Of a DNA stretch of 48,437 bases, positions 23,441 to 32,330 are shown one piece after another. This DNA comes from Streptomyces ipomoeae 91-03 (GTDB lineage Bacteria; Actinomycetota; Actinomycetes; Streptomycetales; Streptomycetaceae). The DNA lies in NCBI RefSeq assembly GCF_000317595.1, contig NZ_AEJC01000401.1, positions 1 through 48,437 of the forward strand, read 5' to 3'. The notes under the pieces are model-generated. The model did not search any database and was not told where the DNA came from. It was given only the letters and a program-made list of their open reading frames with translations. A program made the position numbers and the translations under genes. Each line of letters opens with the position of its first letter. Positions within the stretch are counted from its first letter, which is position 1.

Positions 23441-25594
23441 TCAGTGCCTGAGATTCGCCCGGACCGCCGCCGCGACGACCACGTCCCGCTCGCCTCGGCT
23501 GAACAACCCCTCGGCCACCCAGGCGTCGGCGAGGACGCGCACCGCCTCCACGAACGCCGCAGAGGTGGCGAAGGGCGCCCGCGCCCAGAGGACGTCGAGG
23601 AAGGTGAGGCGGTCCGCGCGGGCGCGGTTGGGTACGCCGGAGTCGGCCGTGCCGAACACCACGACGGGTTCGTTCCGCCGGAAGTAGGCGTGATAGCGGG
23701 TGCCGTCCGCGACGAAGAACGGCGCGAGGGTCAGACCGTGCGTGGTGAAGTACTGCGGCCGTCCCTCGGGGCGGATCGCGGAGGTGAGATCGCCCCGCAG
23801 GGTGAAGTCCTTGTAGAACGAGAACTGCCGGAACCCCTGCTCCGCGCTCCGCGCGACCAGCAGCACCGGCCCGTGGAACACCGATTGGACGGCGGGATCG
23901 TCCAGGGCCCGCTCGATGCGCAGCCGGTAAGGGGTGGAGATCGCGACGCGGTCCCCGCGCTGCCAACTCCTGCTCAGCGTCAGATACGTACCGGGCACGG
24001 CCTCGACCCGCTGCCGGACCCCGTTGACCGTGACGGTCACTCCTTCCGTGGCCCAGGACGGAATGCGCAGCTTGAGGTCGAGGGTGCCGCCGCCCTCACG
24101 GAACGTCAGGGTGCGTACCCCTTCGGCCGGGAAGTCGCTGGTCTGCTCGACGACGATGCCGCGCTCGGGCCAGCGCAGGGTCGAGGCCAGATAGAGGTTG
24201 ACGTACAGCGCGCCGCCGTCGGCGGAGCGGAAGTACACCGAGTCCTGGTACTTGGTGTGGTTCTCCATGCCGGTACCGCCGCAGCAGGTGCCGATGTTGC
24301 CGTACTCGCGCACGACTCCCGGCCCCATGCCGACGAAGTAGGTGACCTCGGGGCCGTCCGTGCTGCGGGCGTCCCGGCGCGAGGCGAGGATGTGGTTCGT
24401 CAGCCCCCGCTCGTAGTGGTCCATGTACGCCGGGTCCGGGTCCCGGAAGAACAACTGGCGGCTCAGTTTGAGCATGTTGTACGTCGCGCAGGTCTCGGCG
24501 TTCTTGTCGTCCAGGGTGGCCGCGACGGCGTCCCGGGCCCGGAACATCTCCCCCTGACCGGTGCCGCCCAGGCTGTACGTCCGGTGTCCCGCGACCATGC
24601 CCCAGAAGTTGCGGGCCGCGTCGGCGTACCGCTCCTCCCCCGTGTGGTCGAACATCCGCAGATAACCGGTGAACTGGGGGATGTGCTGGTTGGCGTGACG
24701 CCCGTCGAGGATGTCGCGGTCCTCCGCGCAGGCGTCCAGCAGCGCGGTGTTGTCGAAGCAGCGGGCGGCGGCGAGGTGTTCGGCCCGGCCGGTCAGGGCG
24801 TACAGGTCGGCCATCACCTCGTTCATCCCGCCGTACTCGCCGGCGATGTAGATCGACCACATGCGGTCCAGCTGGGCCTTGGGCAGACGCCCGAGCCGGC
24901 TGTGCACCCAGTCGCCCATCTTCGACGCGACGGTCAGGGCCTCGGCGTTGCCCGCCAGGGTGTGCGCGTCGAGCAGTCCGCGCATGATCTTGTGGCAGGT
25001 GTAGTACGGCGCCCAGATGGTGGGATAGGTCGTGTAGCTCTCCAGCAGGATGAACTGCGTCTCCGGGTACGCCGCCAGGAAACCGGGGTGGCTGGGTCTG
25101 GGGTTGCCGCGCTCCGCGAGGGTCCGCTGGCACTCGGCCAGGGCGCCCACCAGGTAGTCGAGCTTGGCCTTGAGCGCCGCCTCCCGGGTGTCGGCGTACG
25201 CCTGTGCGACGAGAGTGAGGAAGTGGCCGCCGTAGTGGCCGCGCAGATTGCCGTCCGAGGTCTCCCAGCCGCCGGGCGGCCGGGCACCCCGGGTGTCGAG
25301 CCCCGCGTTCGCCCGGAACACGGCCAGGATGCGGTCGGCCGGGTACGACCTGGCGTATTCGAGCATCAGGTCCCGCTTGCGCCGGAAGACGCCGTCGCCG
25401 AGGGTCACTTGGTCGAGGGGGAAGGGGCGGACCTGCCAGGAGGACGGGACGGGTGCGGCGGCTTTCGCGGGCCGCGTCGGCGCTTCTTCGGGAGCGGCGG
25501 CGTGTGCCGCCGAGGCCGTGCACGGCAGTGGGGCCGCCGCCGCTGTTCCAGCGGCGAGCGTCAACAGACGGCGGCGTGTGGGGGGTTGGGGCAT
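23441..25594 (-). CDS. Tat-exported beta-L-arabinofuranosidase (GH127/GH146 superfamily, DUF1680)
   Basis: The 717-residue protein begins with a Tat signal (TRRRLLTLAAGTAAAAP). The (alpha/alpha)6 domain contains WETSDGNLRGHYGGHFLTLV, PYYTCHKIMRGLLDAHTLAG and EYGGMNEVMADLYALTG. The family's cysteine-glutamate site appears as Glu367 and Cys369 (KNAETCATYN) with Cys437-Cys438 (GNIGTCCGGTGMENH). In characterised members one Cys is the nucleophile and Glu/Cys residues bind zinc. The CCGGTGMENH context is closer to the secreted GH146-type group than to HypBA1. The C-terminal part holds beta domains. It follows the second GH127 gene by 16 bp. Confidence 0.9.
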   Translation of the reverse strand: MPQPPTRRRLLTLAAGTAAAAPLPCTASAAHAAAPEEAPTRPAKAAAPVPSSWQVRPFPLDQVTLGDGVFRRKRDLMLEYARSYPADRILAVFRANAGLDTRGARPPGGWETSDGNLRGHYGGHFLTLVAQAYADTREAALKAKLDYLVGALAECQRTLAERGNPRPSHPGFLAAYPETQFILLESYTTYPTIWAPYYTCHKIMRGLLDAHTLAGNAEALTVASKMGDWVHSRLGRLPKAQLDRMWSIYIAGEYGGMNEVMADLYALTGRAEHLAAARCFDNTALLDACAEDRDILDGRHANQHIPQFTGYLRMFDHTGEERYADAARNFWGMVAGHRTYSLGGTGQGEMFRARDAVAATLDDKNAETCATYNMLKLSRQLFFRDPDPAYMDHYERGLTNHILASRRDARSTDGPEVTYFVGMGPGVVREYGNIGTCCGGTGMENHTKYQDSVYFRSADGGALYVNLYLASTLRWPERGIVVEQTSDFPAEGVRTLTFREGGGTLDLKLRIPSWATEGVTVTVNGVRQRVEAVPGTYLTLSRSWQRGDRVAISTPYRLRIERALDDPAVQSVFHGPVLLVARSAEQGFRQFSFYKDFTLRGDLTSAIRPEGRPQYFTTHGLTLAPFFVADGTRYHAYFRRNEPVVVFGTADSGVPNRARADRLTFLDVLWARAPFATSAAFVEAVRVLADAWVAEGLFSRGERDVVVAAAVRANLRH

Positions 25595-25610
25595 GCTCGG
25601 ACTCCGATCG

Positions 25611-27551
25611 TCAGTGCTCGGTCATCGGTAGCCATACCCGCATCGTCGAGGGGCCGCGGTTCGCCCACGAGTGGTACGGGACGAGGGCGATGTGCGTGCG
25701 GTCGGCGGCCTCCGTCGTCATGGGGTCGGCGGGCGGTGCGTACGGCCATGGTGAGTCGCTCTGCGCCGTGAGCTCGCCCGCGACGAGGACGCTGTTCCCG
25801 GTGCCGGGCCCGTCCTGCGGTGCGACGGACGTGTCCACCCGTACGGCGTCGACCTCGTGGCCGCCGGGCAGGTCCACCGACTCGGCGCAGTACACCAGGG
25901 GGCCGCGCTGGACTGCGGCCGTGCCGCGGACCGCGTCGATGCGGGGGTCGGGCGTGATCCAGCGGGGGGCCATGGGCAGTTCGAGCCGTATCTCGTCGCC
26001 GGGTCGGAAGCGGCGGGTGACCTGGGCCGTACCCGGGGGCACCGGGCGACGGGTCCCGTCCAGGTCGACCAGCCACGTGGTGCCGCCCGCCGTCCACTCG
26101 GGCACGCGCAGCGACAGGGTCCAGGGGTGGTCCGGGGTCCGGTCGATCTGGACCGTCACCCGGCCGGCGGACGGGTAGTCGGTACGGACCCGCAGGGCGA
26201 CGCCGTGGCCGCCCGTGAGGGACGTGGTGATCTCCGCGTCGGCGTACTGGTGCAGTTGGAGGCCCTGGTCGTCCGTCGTCGCCAGGTACGAGGGCAGCAG
26301 GGCCAGGGTGCGGGCCACATTGGTGGGGCAGCAGGAGACCGCGAACCAGGGGGCGCGGAGGCCGGCCTCGGCGCGCGGGCTCTCGGCGTCCGCTGTGGGT
26401 ACGGTGCCGCGTCGGCGCCGGTGGAGGGTGTTGGCGTAGAAGAAGGCGCGGCCGTCCTCGGACGGGGAGGTCGCGACGACGTTGAACAGGGTGCGTTCGG
26501 CGAGGTCGGCGTAGCGGGGTTCGCCGGTGGCGAGGAGCAGCCGCCAGCCGAGCATCACGGAGGCGACACCGGCGCAGGTCTCCGAGTAGGCGCGGTCGGC
26601 CGGGAGGACGAAGTCGTCGCCGAAGGCCTCGTCGCGGTGGTGGGAGCCCATGCCGCCAGTGAGGTATGTGCGGCGGGCGACCGTGGCCTCCCACTGCCGT
26701 ACGACGGCGGCCAGCAGCTCGTCGTCCCCGGTCTCCACGGCCACATCGACGGCGCCTGCCGCGAGGTAGAGGGCGCGGACGGCGTGGCCGCGCAGGACGG
26801 TCGCCTCGCGTACGGGGATGTCGTCCTGGTAGTAGGCGCGGCCGAACTCGGGGTCGGCGAGCGTGCCGTGGCCCCGGCGGTCGACGAAGAGCGCGGCCTG
26901 GTCGAGATAGCGCTGCTCCCCCGTCACCCGGGCCAGTTCGACCAGGGCGGGCTCGATCTCCGGGTGGCCGCAGACGGCCTCGATGCCGCCCGGCCCGAAG
27001 GTGGCGCACACATGGTCGGCGGCCCGGCGGGCGATCTTCGCCAGCTCGCCCTCTCCCCCGGCGCGCATCTGGGCGACGCCCGCCTGGATCAGGTGCCCGT
27101 AGCAGTACAGCTCGTGGCCCCATTCGAGGTCGCTGTAGCGGGGCTGCTGACCGGGGCGGCCGAAGGCGGTGTTGAGGTAGCCGTCGGGTTCCTGGGCGGG
27201 GGCGATGGTGTCGGTGAGCGCGGCGATCTCCGCGTCGAGCGTGCCGCCGGGCCCCTGCCCGGCCGCCTCCCAGGCCATGGCTTCGAGCAGCTTGTAGACA
27301 TCGGAGTCGGCGAACTCGCGGCCGCGCCGGTCCCGGTGGACGCGGCCCTCGACGGCGGCCCGGAAGTTGCCGATCCAGCCGACCCGTTCCATCCAGTCCC
27401 GGCAGTGGTCGAGGGTGGCGGTCGCGTTGATGTGTCGGCGCCGGGCCCAGAAGCCACCGGTGATCCTGACCTCGTCGAGCCCGAGTGGCCGCAGCCGGCC
27501 CCGGGTCGGCGCCACCGGCAGGACGAGCGGGCGCGTCGTGTGCTTCCTCAC
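25611..27551 (-). CDS. Intracellular beta-L-arabinofuranosidase (GH127)
   Basis: A 646-residue protein with no signal peptide, start GTG 27551. The frame extends upstream but through the operator pair, so the GTG is preferred. LDEVRITGGFWARRRHIN opens the DUF1680 domain. Later come PDGYLNTAF, WGHELYCYGHLIQAGVA, GHAVRALYLAAGAVD, YLTGGMGSHHRDEAFGDDF, YSETCAGVASVMLGWRLL (Glu324, Cys326) and WFAVSCCPTNVARTLALL (Cys407-Cys408). The SCCPTNVAR motif is that of HypBA1-like GH127. It would hydrolyse imported beta-L-arabinofuranosides. Twin LacI-type palindromes lie upstream, so it may have its own promoter besides read-through from the permease genes. Confidence 0.92.
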   Translation of the reverse strand: MRKHTTRPLVLPVAPTRGRLRPLGLDEVRITGGFWARRRHINATATLDHCRDWMERVGWIGNFRAAVEGRVHRDRRGREFADSDVYKLLEAMAWEAAGQGPGGTLDAEIAALTDTIAPAQEPDGYLNTAFGRPGQQPRYSDLEWGHELYCYGHLIQAGVAQMRAGGEGELAKIARRAADHVCATFGPGGIEAVCGHPEIEPALVELARVTGEQRYLDQAALFVDRRGHGTLADPEFGRAYYQDDIPVREATVLRGHAVRALYLAAGAVDVAVETGDDELLAAVVRQWEATVARRTYLTGGMGSHHRDEAFGDDFVLPADRAYSETCAGVASVMLGWRLLLATGEPRYADLAERTLFNVVATSPSEDGRAFFYANTLHRRRRGTVPTADAESPRAEAGLRAPWFAVSCCPTNVARTLALLPSYLATTDDQGLQLHQYADAEITTSLTGGHGVALRVRTDYPSAGRVTVQIDRTPDHPWTLSLRVPEWTAGGTTWLVDLDGTRRPVPPGTAQVTRRFRPGDEIRLELPMAPRWITPDPRIDAVRGTAAVQRGPLVYCAESVDLPGGHEVDAVRVDTSVAPQDGPGTGNSVLVAGELTAQSDSPWPYAPPADPMTTEAADRTHIALVPYHSWANRGPSTMRVWLPMTEH

Positions 27552-27588
27552 GGGTTCATGCCTTCGGTTCGTCCCTTCCGTAGTTGAC

Positions 27589-27618
27589 CAAACGTTTGTC
27601 AGGTGGACCAAACGTTTG
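27589..27618. promoter_or_regulatory. Twin CAAACGTTTG operators before the GH127 gene
   Basis: The palindrome CAAACGTTTG occurs at 27589-27598 and 27609-27618, each within GACCAAACGTTTGT. The centres are exactly 20 bp apart, about two helical turns. The central CG with AAA/TTT arms is typical of LacI-family sites; the local LacI protein is the obvious candidate. Confidence 0.8.
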
Positions 27619-27631
27619 TTGGGCAGGCGTC

Positions 27632-28477
27632 TCAGCCCTTCAGCGCCCCCGACATGAAGCCCCGTACGTAATGCCGTTGCAGGAGCAGAAAGATCAGCAG
27701 GCAGGGCACTGCGAGGACCACCACCCCCGCCTCGGTCGCGCCGTAGTCGACGGCGCCCATGCTCTGTTGCCGCAGGTTCGCCACGGCCAGCGGCAGGGGT
27801 GCCTTGTCGCTGTCGGAGATGAGGATCAACGGTGCGATGAAGTCGTTCCAGGCCGCGAGGAAGGCGAACAGCCCCACGGTGATCAGCCCCGGTCGTACGG
27901 CGGGGAGGAGCACCCGGCGCAGCGCGCCCGCCGTGCCGCAGCCGTCGACGAGCGCCGACTCCTCCAGTTCGCGCGGGACCGCCTCGAAGGAGATCCGCAT
28001 CATGAAGGTGGCGAACGGCAGTTGGAACATGGCGAGGACGAGGCTCAGCCCGATCAGCGAGTTCTGCAGCTGGAGTCTGCCGAGCAGCACATAGAGCGGG
28101 ATGAGGAGTGTGGCGTACGGGACCATCAGGATGGCCAGGGTCAGCAGGAACAGCAGGTTCTTGCCGGGGAAGTGGAAGCGGGCGAAGGCGTAGCCGCCGA
28201 GCAGGGAGACGCCGAGGGTGAGGGCGACGGTGAGCGCCGAGACGAGCGTGCTGTTCAGCAGGTACTGCCACAGGCCGGCGTCGTACTCCAGGAGCGTCCG
28301 GTAGTTGCCGAGGCCGTAGCCCGAGTCCTGTGCGGTGCCGGGCTGGGGGCTGACCGATGCCCAGGTGTTCCACAGCAGGGGGAAGAGGAAGATGACGGCC
28401 AGACCTCCGGCGACGACGTAGTACGGCGTGCGGCCGAGGACTCGGGTGAGCACCGGGTCTCCTTTCTCCGGGGTCAT
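27632..28477 (-). CDS. Carbohydrate ABC transporter permease (MalG-like)
   Basis: A 281-residue inner-membrane protein with six predicted helices (for example YYVVAGGLAVIFLFPLLW, LVSALTVALTLGVSLLGGYA, LLFLLTLAILMVPYATLLI, GLFAFLAAWNDFIAPLIL, VVVLAVPCLLIFLLL). The EAA loop that contacts the ATPase is EESALVDGCGTAGALRRVLL followed by PAVRPGL. The C-terminal GALKG end is typical for the family. It pairs with the permease upstream; no ATPase is encoded in this locus, so a shared MsiK-type ATPase elsewhere is expected. The ATG at 28477 overlaps a 19-bp sequence repeated 23 bp upstream. Confidence 0.95.
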   Translation of the reverse strand: MTPEKGDPVLTRVLGRTPYYVVAGGLAVIFLFPLLWNTWASVSPQPGTAQDSGYGLGNYRTLLEYDAGLWQYLLNSTLVSALTVALTLGVSLLGGYAFARFHFPGKNLLFLLTLAILMVPYATLLIPLYVLLGRLQLQNSLIGLSLVLAMFQLPFATFMMRISFEAVPRELEESALVDGCGTAGALRRVLLPAVRPGLITVGLFAFLAAWNDFIAPLILISDSDKAPLPLAVANLRQQSMGAVDYGATEAGVVVLAVPCLLIFLLLQRHYVRGFMSGALKG

Positions 28478-28508
28478 GACTCGTCTCCCTCCGGGGTCAT
28501 GACTCGTC
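28467..28508. repeat. 19-bp direct repeat duplicating the permease stop/start junction
   Basis: TCCGGGGTCATGACTCGTC occurs at 28467-28485 and 28490-28508. On the minus strand each copy contains GAGTCATGACC: the first holds the stop of the upstream permease, the second the start of the downstream one. An eight-codon minigene MTPEGDES starts in the first copy and stops at the second start. Confidence 0.95.
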
Positions 28509-29471
28509 GGCGCGGCGCAGGCCGCGGAACTGGAGGACGTTGAGCAGCAGCAGCGCTGCCAGCACGATGATCGAAAGAGCGGCTGCGGTGCCGAGGTCGA
28601 GCCGCTGGAACGCCTCGCGGTAGATCAACTGCACGACGGTGACGGTGCTGTTGTCCGGCCCGCCCTTGGTGAGGACGAAGAACTGGTCGAAGGCGAGCAG
28701 TGATCCGGTGACACAGAGGAGGAGGGACAGGGCGAGGGAGGGCCGCAGCAGCGGCAGGGTGATGGAGCGGAAGATCTGGGCGCGGCTCGCACCGTCCATC
28801 CGGGCGGCCTCGTACACCTCGTGGGGGATGCGTTGCAGGCCCACGAGCAGGATCAGCATGTAGAAGCCGGCGAACTTCCAGACGACGAGGAACACCGTCG
28901 ACAGCAGGGCGGAGGTCGGTGTGCCGAGGAACGACACCGGGTCGTCGGCGAGTCCCAGCTTCTCCGGGACGCCGCTGAGCGGGCCGGTGGTGGGGCTGTA
29001 CAGGCCCCAGAACAGCAGGGAGGCGGAGGCCAGCCCCAGGGCGCCGGGCAGGAAGTAGACCGTACGGAAGAAGCCGGCGCCGGGGCGGGACTCCTGCACC
29101 AGCAGCGCCAGCAGAAGCGCGAGGCCGAGCAGGATCACCGTGACGATCACCGTGTAGAGGAGGGTGAAGCGGACGGCGGGCCAGAACAGGGGGCTGTCGG
29201 TGATGTCGGTGTAGTTCTCGGGGGCGTTGCTCCCCCGGTCCCCGGCGAGCAGCGGCCAGTCGCTGAGGGACATCTGGCCGACGAGCAGCAGCGGCAGTAC
29301 GAAGAAGACGGCGACGAACGCGGCGGTGGGGGCGGCGTAACCGAGCCCCTGGAGCTTGCGGGACCGCGAGAGCCGCCGCCACCGGGAGGCGGGTGTCCGG
29401 GGTCCGCGGGCCGCCCGTTCCGGCGGGGCCCGGTGCCCGGTGGCCGGTCGGTCGGGCGCCTTCACCTGCAT
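28497..29471 (-). CDS. Sugar ABC transporter permease (MalF-like)
   Basis: A 324-residue membrane protein with a basic, Pro-rich cytoplasmic start and about six helices (AAPTAAFVAVFFVLPLLL, TLLYTVIVTVILLGLALLL, TVYFLPGALGLASASLLFW, LLSTVFLVVWKFAGFYMLI, LALSLLLCVTGSLLAF, IIVLAALLLLNVLQF). The EAA loop reads YEAARMDGASRAQIFRSITL. YTDITDSPLFWPAVRFTLLY is typical of MalF-type permeases of CUT1 importers. It lies between the binding protein and the second permease in the same unit. The stop at 28497 sits in a duplicated stop/start sequence. Confidence 0.95.
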   Translation of the reverse strand: MQVKAPDRPATGHRAPPERAARGPRTPASRWRRLSRSRKLQGLGYAAPTAAFVAVFFVLPLLLVGQMSLSDWPLLAGDRGSNAPENYTDITDSPLFWPAVRFTLLYTVIVTVILLGLALLLALLVQESRPGAGFFRTVYFLPGALGLASASLLFWGLYSPTTGPLSGVPEKLGLADDPVSFLGTPTSALLSTVFLVVWKFAGFYMLILLVGLQRIPHEVYEAARMDGASRAQIFRSITLPLLRPSLALSLLLCVTGSLLAFDQFFVLTKGGPDNSTVTVVQLIYREAFQRLDLGTAAALSIIVLAALLLLNVLQFRGLRRADES

Positions 29472-29535
29472 GGCTCTCCTCAGCCGTACGACGTGGAGGG
29501 GATCGTGCCGGAACGCGGTGCGGGGTGGTGCGATG

Positions 29536-29641
29536 GCCGTGCCGGGCGGTTCGTCTGCCGTGCCGGGCGGTTCGTCCGCCGTGCTGTGCGGTTTACCTGC
29601 TGTGCCGCGCCGTTCGTCTGCCGTGCCCGGGTGGTTCGTCT
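29536..29641. repeat. Five 21-bp tandem repeats in the binding protein-permease spacer
   Basis: Units close to GCCGTGCCGGGCGGTTCGTC run head to tail with a 21-bp period (the last is 22 bp). They are followed by three copies of CACTCAGT next to the binding-protein stop. The spacer has no gene. Confidence 0.85.
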
Positions 29642-29678
29642 GCCGGTGCCGTGCCCCGCCGCTCAGTCACTCAGTCAC

Positions 29679-30989
29679 TCAGTCGGCCAGGGATGCCGTG
29701 ACCGCCTCGTTGTCCTTCGCCACCGACGTCCCGTCACCGAAGACGGCGTCGCGCATCAGGGTCAGCCACGGCCCGTTGGGGTCGTTGAATGTCTGGCCGA
29801 ACTTCAGGGCGTACGGGGTGCGGCCGTGGGCCACGAGTTCGTTGACGGTGACCAGGCGGGGGTCGGCGGCGGAGTGCTTGTTGGTGGCGAGATCGGTGCG
29901 GGCCACCACGTCCTTGTTCGCGGCGACGACGTCGACCTGCGCCTTGTCGCCGAGGGTCCAGGCGAGGAAGTTCCAGGCCTGGTCGGTCTTCTCGCTGGTG
30001 GCGGAGATGCCGATGGCGTCGCCGCCGACGAAGGTGGACTTGCCGCCGTCGGGGCCGGGGATGGCCGCGACCCCCAGGTCGAGGTCCTTCGGCATCAGAC
30101 CCAGGGTGGTGGACGGCATCGGCATCACACCGACCTTGCCCTTGGGGAAGACGCCGGTCCAGGTGGTGCCGGTCTCGTCGCGTGCGCCGGGGGCCACGAT
30201 GTCGTCGTCGACCCAGCCGCGATAGGTGTCGTAGACCTTCTTGGCGGTGGCGGAGTCGAGGTTGGCCTCGGTGCCCTCCTCGTTCAGGACCTCCTCCCCC
30301 GCCGCCCAGATGGACGGCCACCAGGTGAAGACCCCGCAGCCGCCGCAGTTGCCGCCGAAGAACGTGCCGTCGACGCCACCGCCCAGCGCGTCCACGGCCC
30401 GGGCCTGCTCGTCCCACTCGGCCAGGGTGGTGGGCGGCTTCTCGGGGTCGAGCTTCGCCTTGCGATAGAGGTCCTTGTTGTAGAAGAGCACCGAGAGGTC
30501 GAGGGTGTGCGGCACGACGTACTTCCTGCCCTCGTACGTGCCCGCCTTGATGTGCGACTGGGCGAGCTTGTCGGCGAAGGGGAGGGCGTCGACGCGTTCG
30601 GTGAGGTCGGCGAAGAGGCCGCTGGAGGTGTAGTTGGGCACGAACACGACGTCGGAGGCGAACAGATCGGGAAGGTCGCGGGAGCCGGCGGCGGCGCCGA
30701 CCTTGGCCTGGTAGTCGTCGGTGGGGACGACGGTGAGTTCGACCTTGTTCTCGTGGCTCTCGTTGTACGCCTTGACCAGGGCCTCGCTCTGCGGCCGGGT
30801 CGCCGCGCGCGTCCACATCGTCAACGTGGTGCCGTCGTCGACCCCGTTCACGCCGCCGGCTCCTGCCCCGCCCCCCGAGTCCCCGTCCCCCGACCCGCAG
30901 GCGGTGATCAGGCTCCCGGCGGCGAGCAGTGCGACGGCACCGGTGACGATGCGGCGCAGACGTCCACGTGGTCCGGTCGTGCTCCCCAT
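29679..30989 (-). CDS. Extracellular sugar-binding lipoprotein (ABC importer, CUT1)
   Basis: A 436-residue solute-binding protein. The lipoprotein signal VALLAAGSLITACGSGDG has the lipobox LITAC with the acylated Cys; a Gly-rich linker follows. Bacterial-type 1 binding-protein motifs are TTLTMWTRAATRPQSEALVK, VVPTDDYQAKVGAAAGSRDL, PDLFASDVVFVPNY, YVVPHTLDLSVLFYNKDLYR and VGVMPMPSTTLG. The protein would deliver an oligosaccharide to the two permeases downstream on the same strand. With GH127 enzymes in the unit, an arabino-oligosaccharide ligand is a reasonable inference. ATG 30989 places the lipobox at a normal distance. Confidence 0.93.
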   Translation of the reverse strand: MGSTTGPRGRLRRIVTGAVALLAAGSLITACGSGDGDSGGGAGAGGVNGVDDGTTLTMWTRAATRPQSEALVKAYNESHENKVELTVVPTDDYQAKVGAAAGSRDLPDLFASDVVFVPNYTSSGLFADLTERVDALPFADKLAQSHIKAGTYEGRKYVVPHTLDLSVLFYNKDLYRKAKLDPEKPPTTLAEWDEQARAVDALGGGVDGTFFGGNCGGCGVFTWWPSIWAAGEEVLNEEGTEANLDSATAKKVYDTYRGWVDDDIVAPGARDETGTTWTGVFPKGKVGVMPMPSTTLGLMPKDLDLGVAAIPGPDGGKSTFVGGDAIGISATSEKTDQAWNFLAWTLGDKAQVDVVAANKDVVARTDLATNKHSAADPRLVTVNELVAHGRTPYALKFGQTFNDPNGPWLTLMRDAVFGDGTSVAKDNEAVTASLAD

Positions 30990-31015
30990 GCCGATCCCCC
31001 TCGACGGAAAACGAA

Positions 31016-31061
31016 CCGAAAAGGCTTTCTGAAAGCTAGAACTCGCCCCATGGCCCGTCAA
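31016..31061 (-). promoter_or_regulatory. Promoter and operator of the sugar-import operon
   Basis: On the minus strand TTGACG (-35, at 31056-31061) is separated by 17 bp from TAGCTT (-10, at 31033-31038). GAAAGCCTTTTCGG (31016-31029) follows directly and covers the expected start of transcription. The same 14-bp motif, with two differences, sits in the same place in the MGH1 promoter at 32362-32375. Confidence 0.75.
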
Positions 31062-31209
31062 TCCCCTTGCAGGCAACGGATTTCCGGGTAGGCCGAAATC
31101 TGTGAAAACCGGCTGGACACATCTCGACCGAAACAACTCGCGTACCGTTTCACGTGTGACGTGCCACCCTGACGGCCTCGGCACGCGCCGCGAGACAGGA
31201 GAGACGCCC

Positions 31210-32238
31210 ATGACCCAGGCCGCCGGCCCCGCCCGTTCGCAGCCCGCCACGCTCAGCGACGTGGCCCGGCTGGCCGGTGTGTCCGTCGCCACCGCGTCCA
31301 AGGCGCTCAACGGCCGCAGCCAGGTGCGCGCCGAGACCCGGCAGCGGGTGATCGAGGCGGCCGAACAGCTGGCGTTCCGGCCCAACCAGCTGGCCCGCGG
31401 TCTGCTCGCCGGGCGGACCGGCACGGTCGGGCTGCTCACCAGCGATCTGGAGGGCCGGTTCAGCATCCCGATCCTCATGGGCGCCGAGGACGCCTTCGGG
31501 GCGGGCGAGGTCGCGGTCTTCCTCTGCGACGCGCGCGGCGACGCGATCCGCGAACAGCACCATGTGCGCGCGTTGCTCGGGCGCCGCGTCGACGGCCTGA
31601 TCGTGGTCGGCAGCCGCACCGATCCCCGGCCGTCCCTGGGCCGTGAGCTGCCGGTCCCCGTGGTCTACGCGTACGCGCCGTCGGACGACCCCGAGGACCT
31701 GTCCATCGTCCCGGACAGCGTCGACGCCGGCCGGATGGCGGTGGGACATCTGCTCGCCTGTGGCCGTACCCGGATCGCGCACATCACGGGCGACCCGGGG
31801 TACGCCGCCGCCCAGGACCGGGCCGCGGGAGCCCGGGCCGCGCTCGCCGACGCCGGGCTCGCCCTGGTCGGCGAGCCCCGGTTCGGGGCCTGGTCGGAGG
31901 GCTGGGGGCGGGCGGCCACCGCGCTGCTGCTCGACCAGCACCCGGACGTCGACGCCGTGCTGTGCGGCAGCGACCAGATCGCCCGCGGCGTCATGGAGGT
32001 GCTGCGCGAGCGCGGTCACCGGGTGCCGGAGGACGTGGCGGTCATGGGCTTCGACAACTGGCAGGTCCTGACCGCCGGTTCGCGCCCCCCGCTGACCAGC
32101 GTCGACATGAACCTGGAGCAGGTCGGCCGCGCCGCCGCGCACGCCCTGTTCACCGCGATCGGCGGCGATCGGCGTACGGGGGTCGAGACGCTGCCCTGCC
32201 GGGTGGTCATCAGGGGCTCGACGGCACCGCTGTCCTGA
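31210..32238 (+). CDS. LacI family transcriptional regulator
   Basis: A 342-residue LacI/GalR protein. The DNA-binding part (about residues 13-65) reads ATLSDVARLAGVSVATASKA, LNGRSQVRAETRQRVIEAAE, with the hinge AFRPNQLARGL. The periplasmic-binding-like core has TVGLLTSDLEGRFSIPILMG, RRVDGLIVVGSRTD, RIAHITGDPG, AVLCGSDQIARGVMEVL and VAVMGFDNWQVLT. It is divergent from the importer operon and precedes the MGH1 hydrolase gene, so it probably responds to an arabinose-containing sugar and controls both. The ATG at 31210 follows GGAGAG by 6 bp. Confidence 0.94.
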   Translation: MTQAAGPARSQPATLSDVARLAGVSVATASKALNGRSQVRAETRQRVIEAAEQLAFRPNQLARGLLAGRTGTVGLLTSDLEGRFSIPILMGAEDAFGAGEVAVFLCDARGDAIREQHHVRALLGRRVDGLIVVGSRTDPRPSLGRELPVPVVYAYAPSDDPEDLSIVPDSVDAGRMAVGHLLACGRTRIAHITGDPGYAAAQDRAAGARAALADAGLALVGEPRFGAWSEGWGRAATALLLDQHPDVDAVLCGSDQIARGVMEVLRERGHRVPEDVAVMGFDNWQVLTAGSRPPLTSVDMNLEQVGRAAAHALFTAIGGDRRTGVETLPCRVVIRGSTAPLS

Positions 32239-32330
32239 GCCACGCCTGACCCCCGGCCGACGCACCGGCCCCGGAACCCCCGCCTGTCCTGAACCACGCG
32301 CTCGGCGAACTCGCGCCCCAGTCATCCCTC

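Noticed and set aside
28821..31091. Long plus-strand ORF opposite the sugar transporter genes
   Set aside because: Antisense to clear ABC transporter genes; no start signal or motif.
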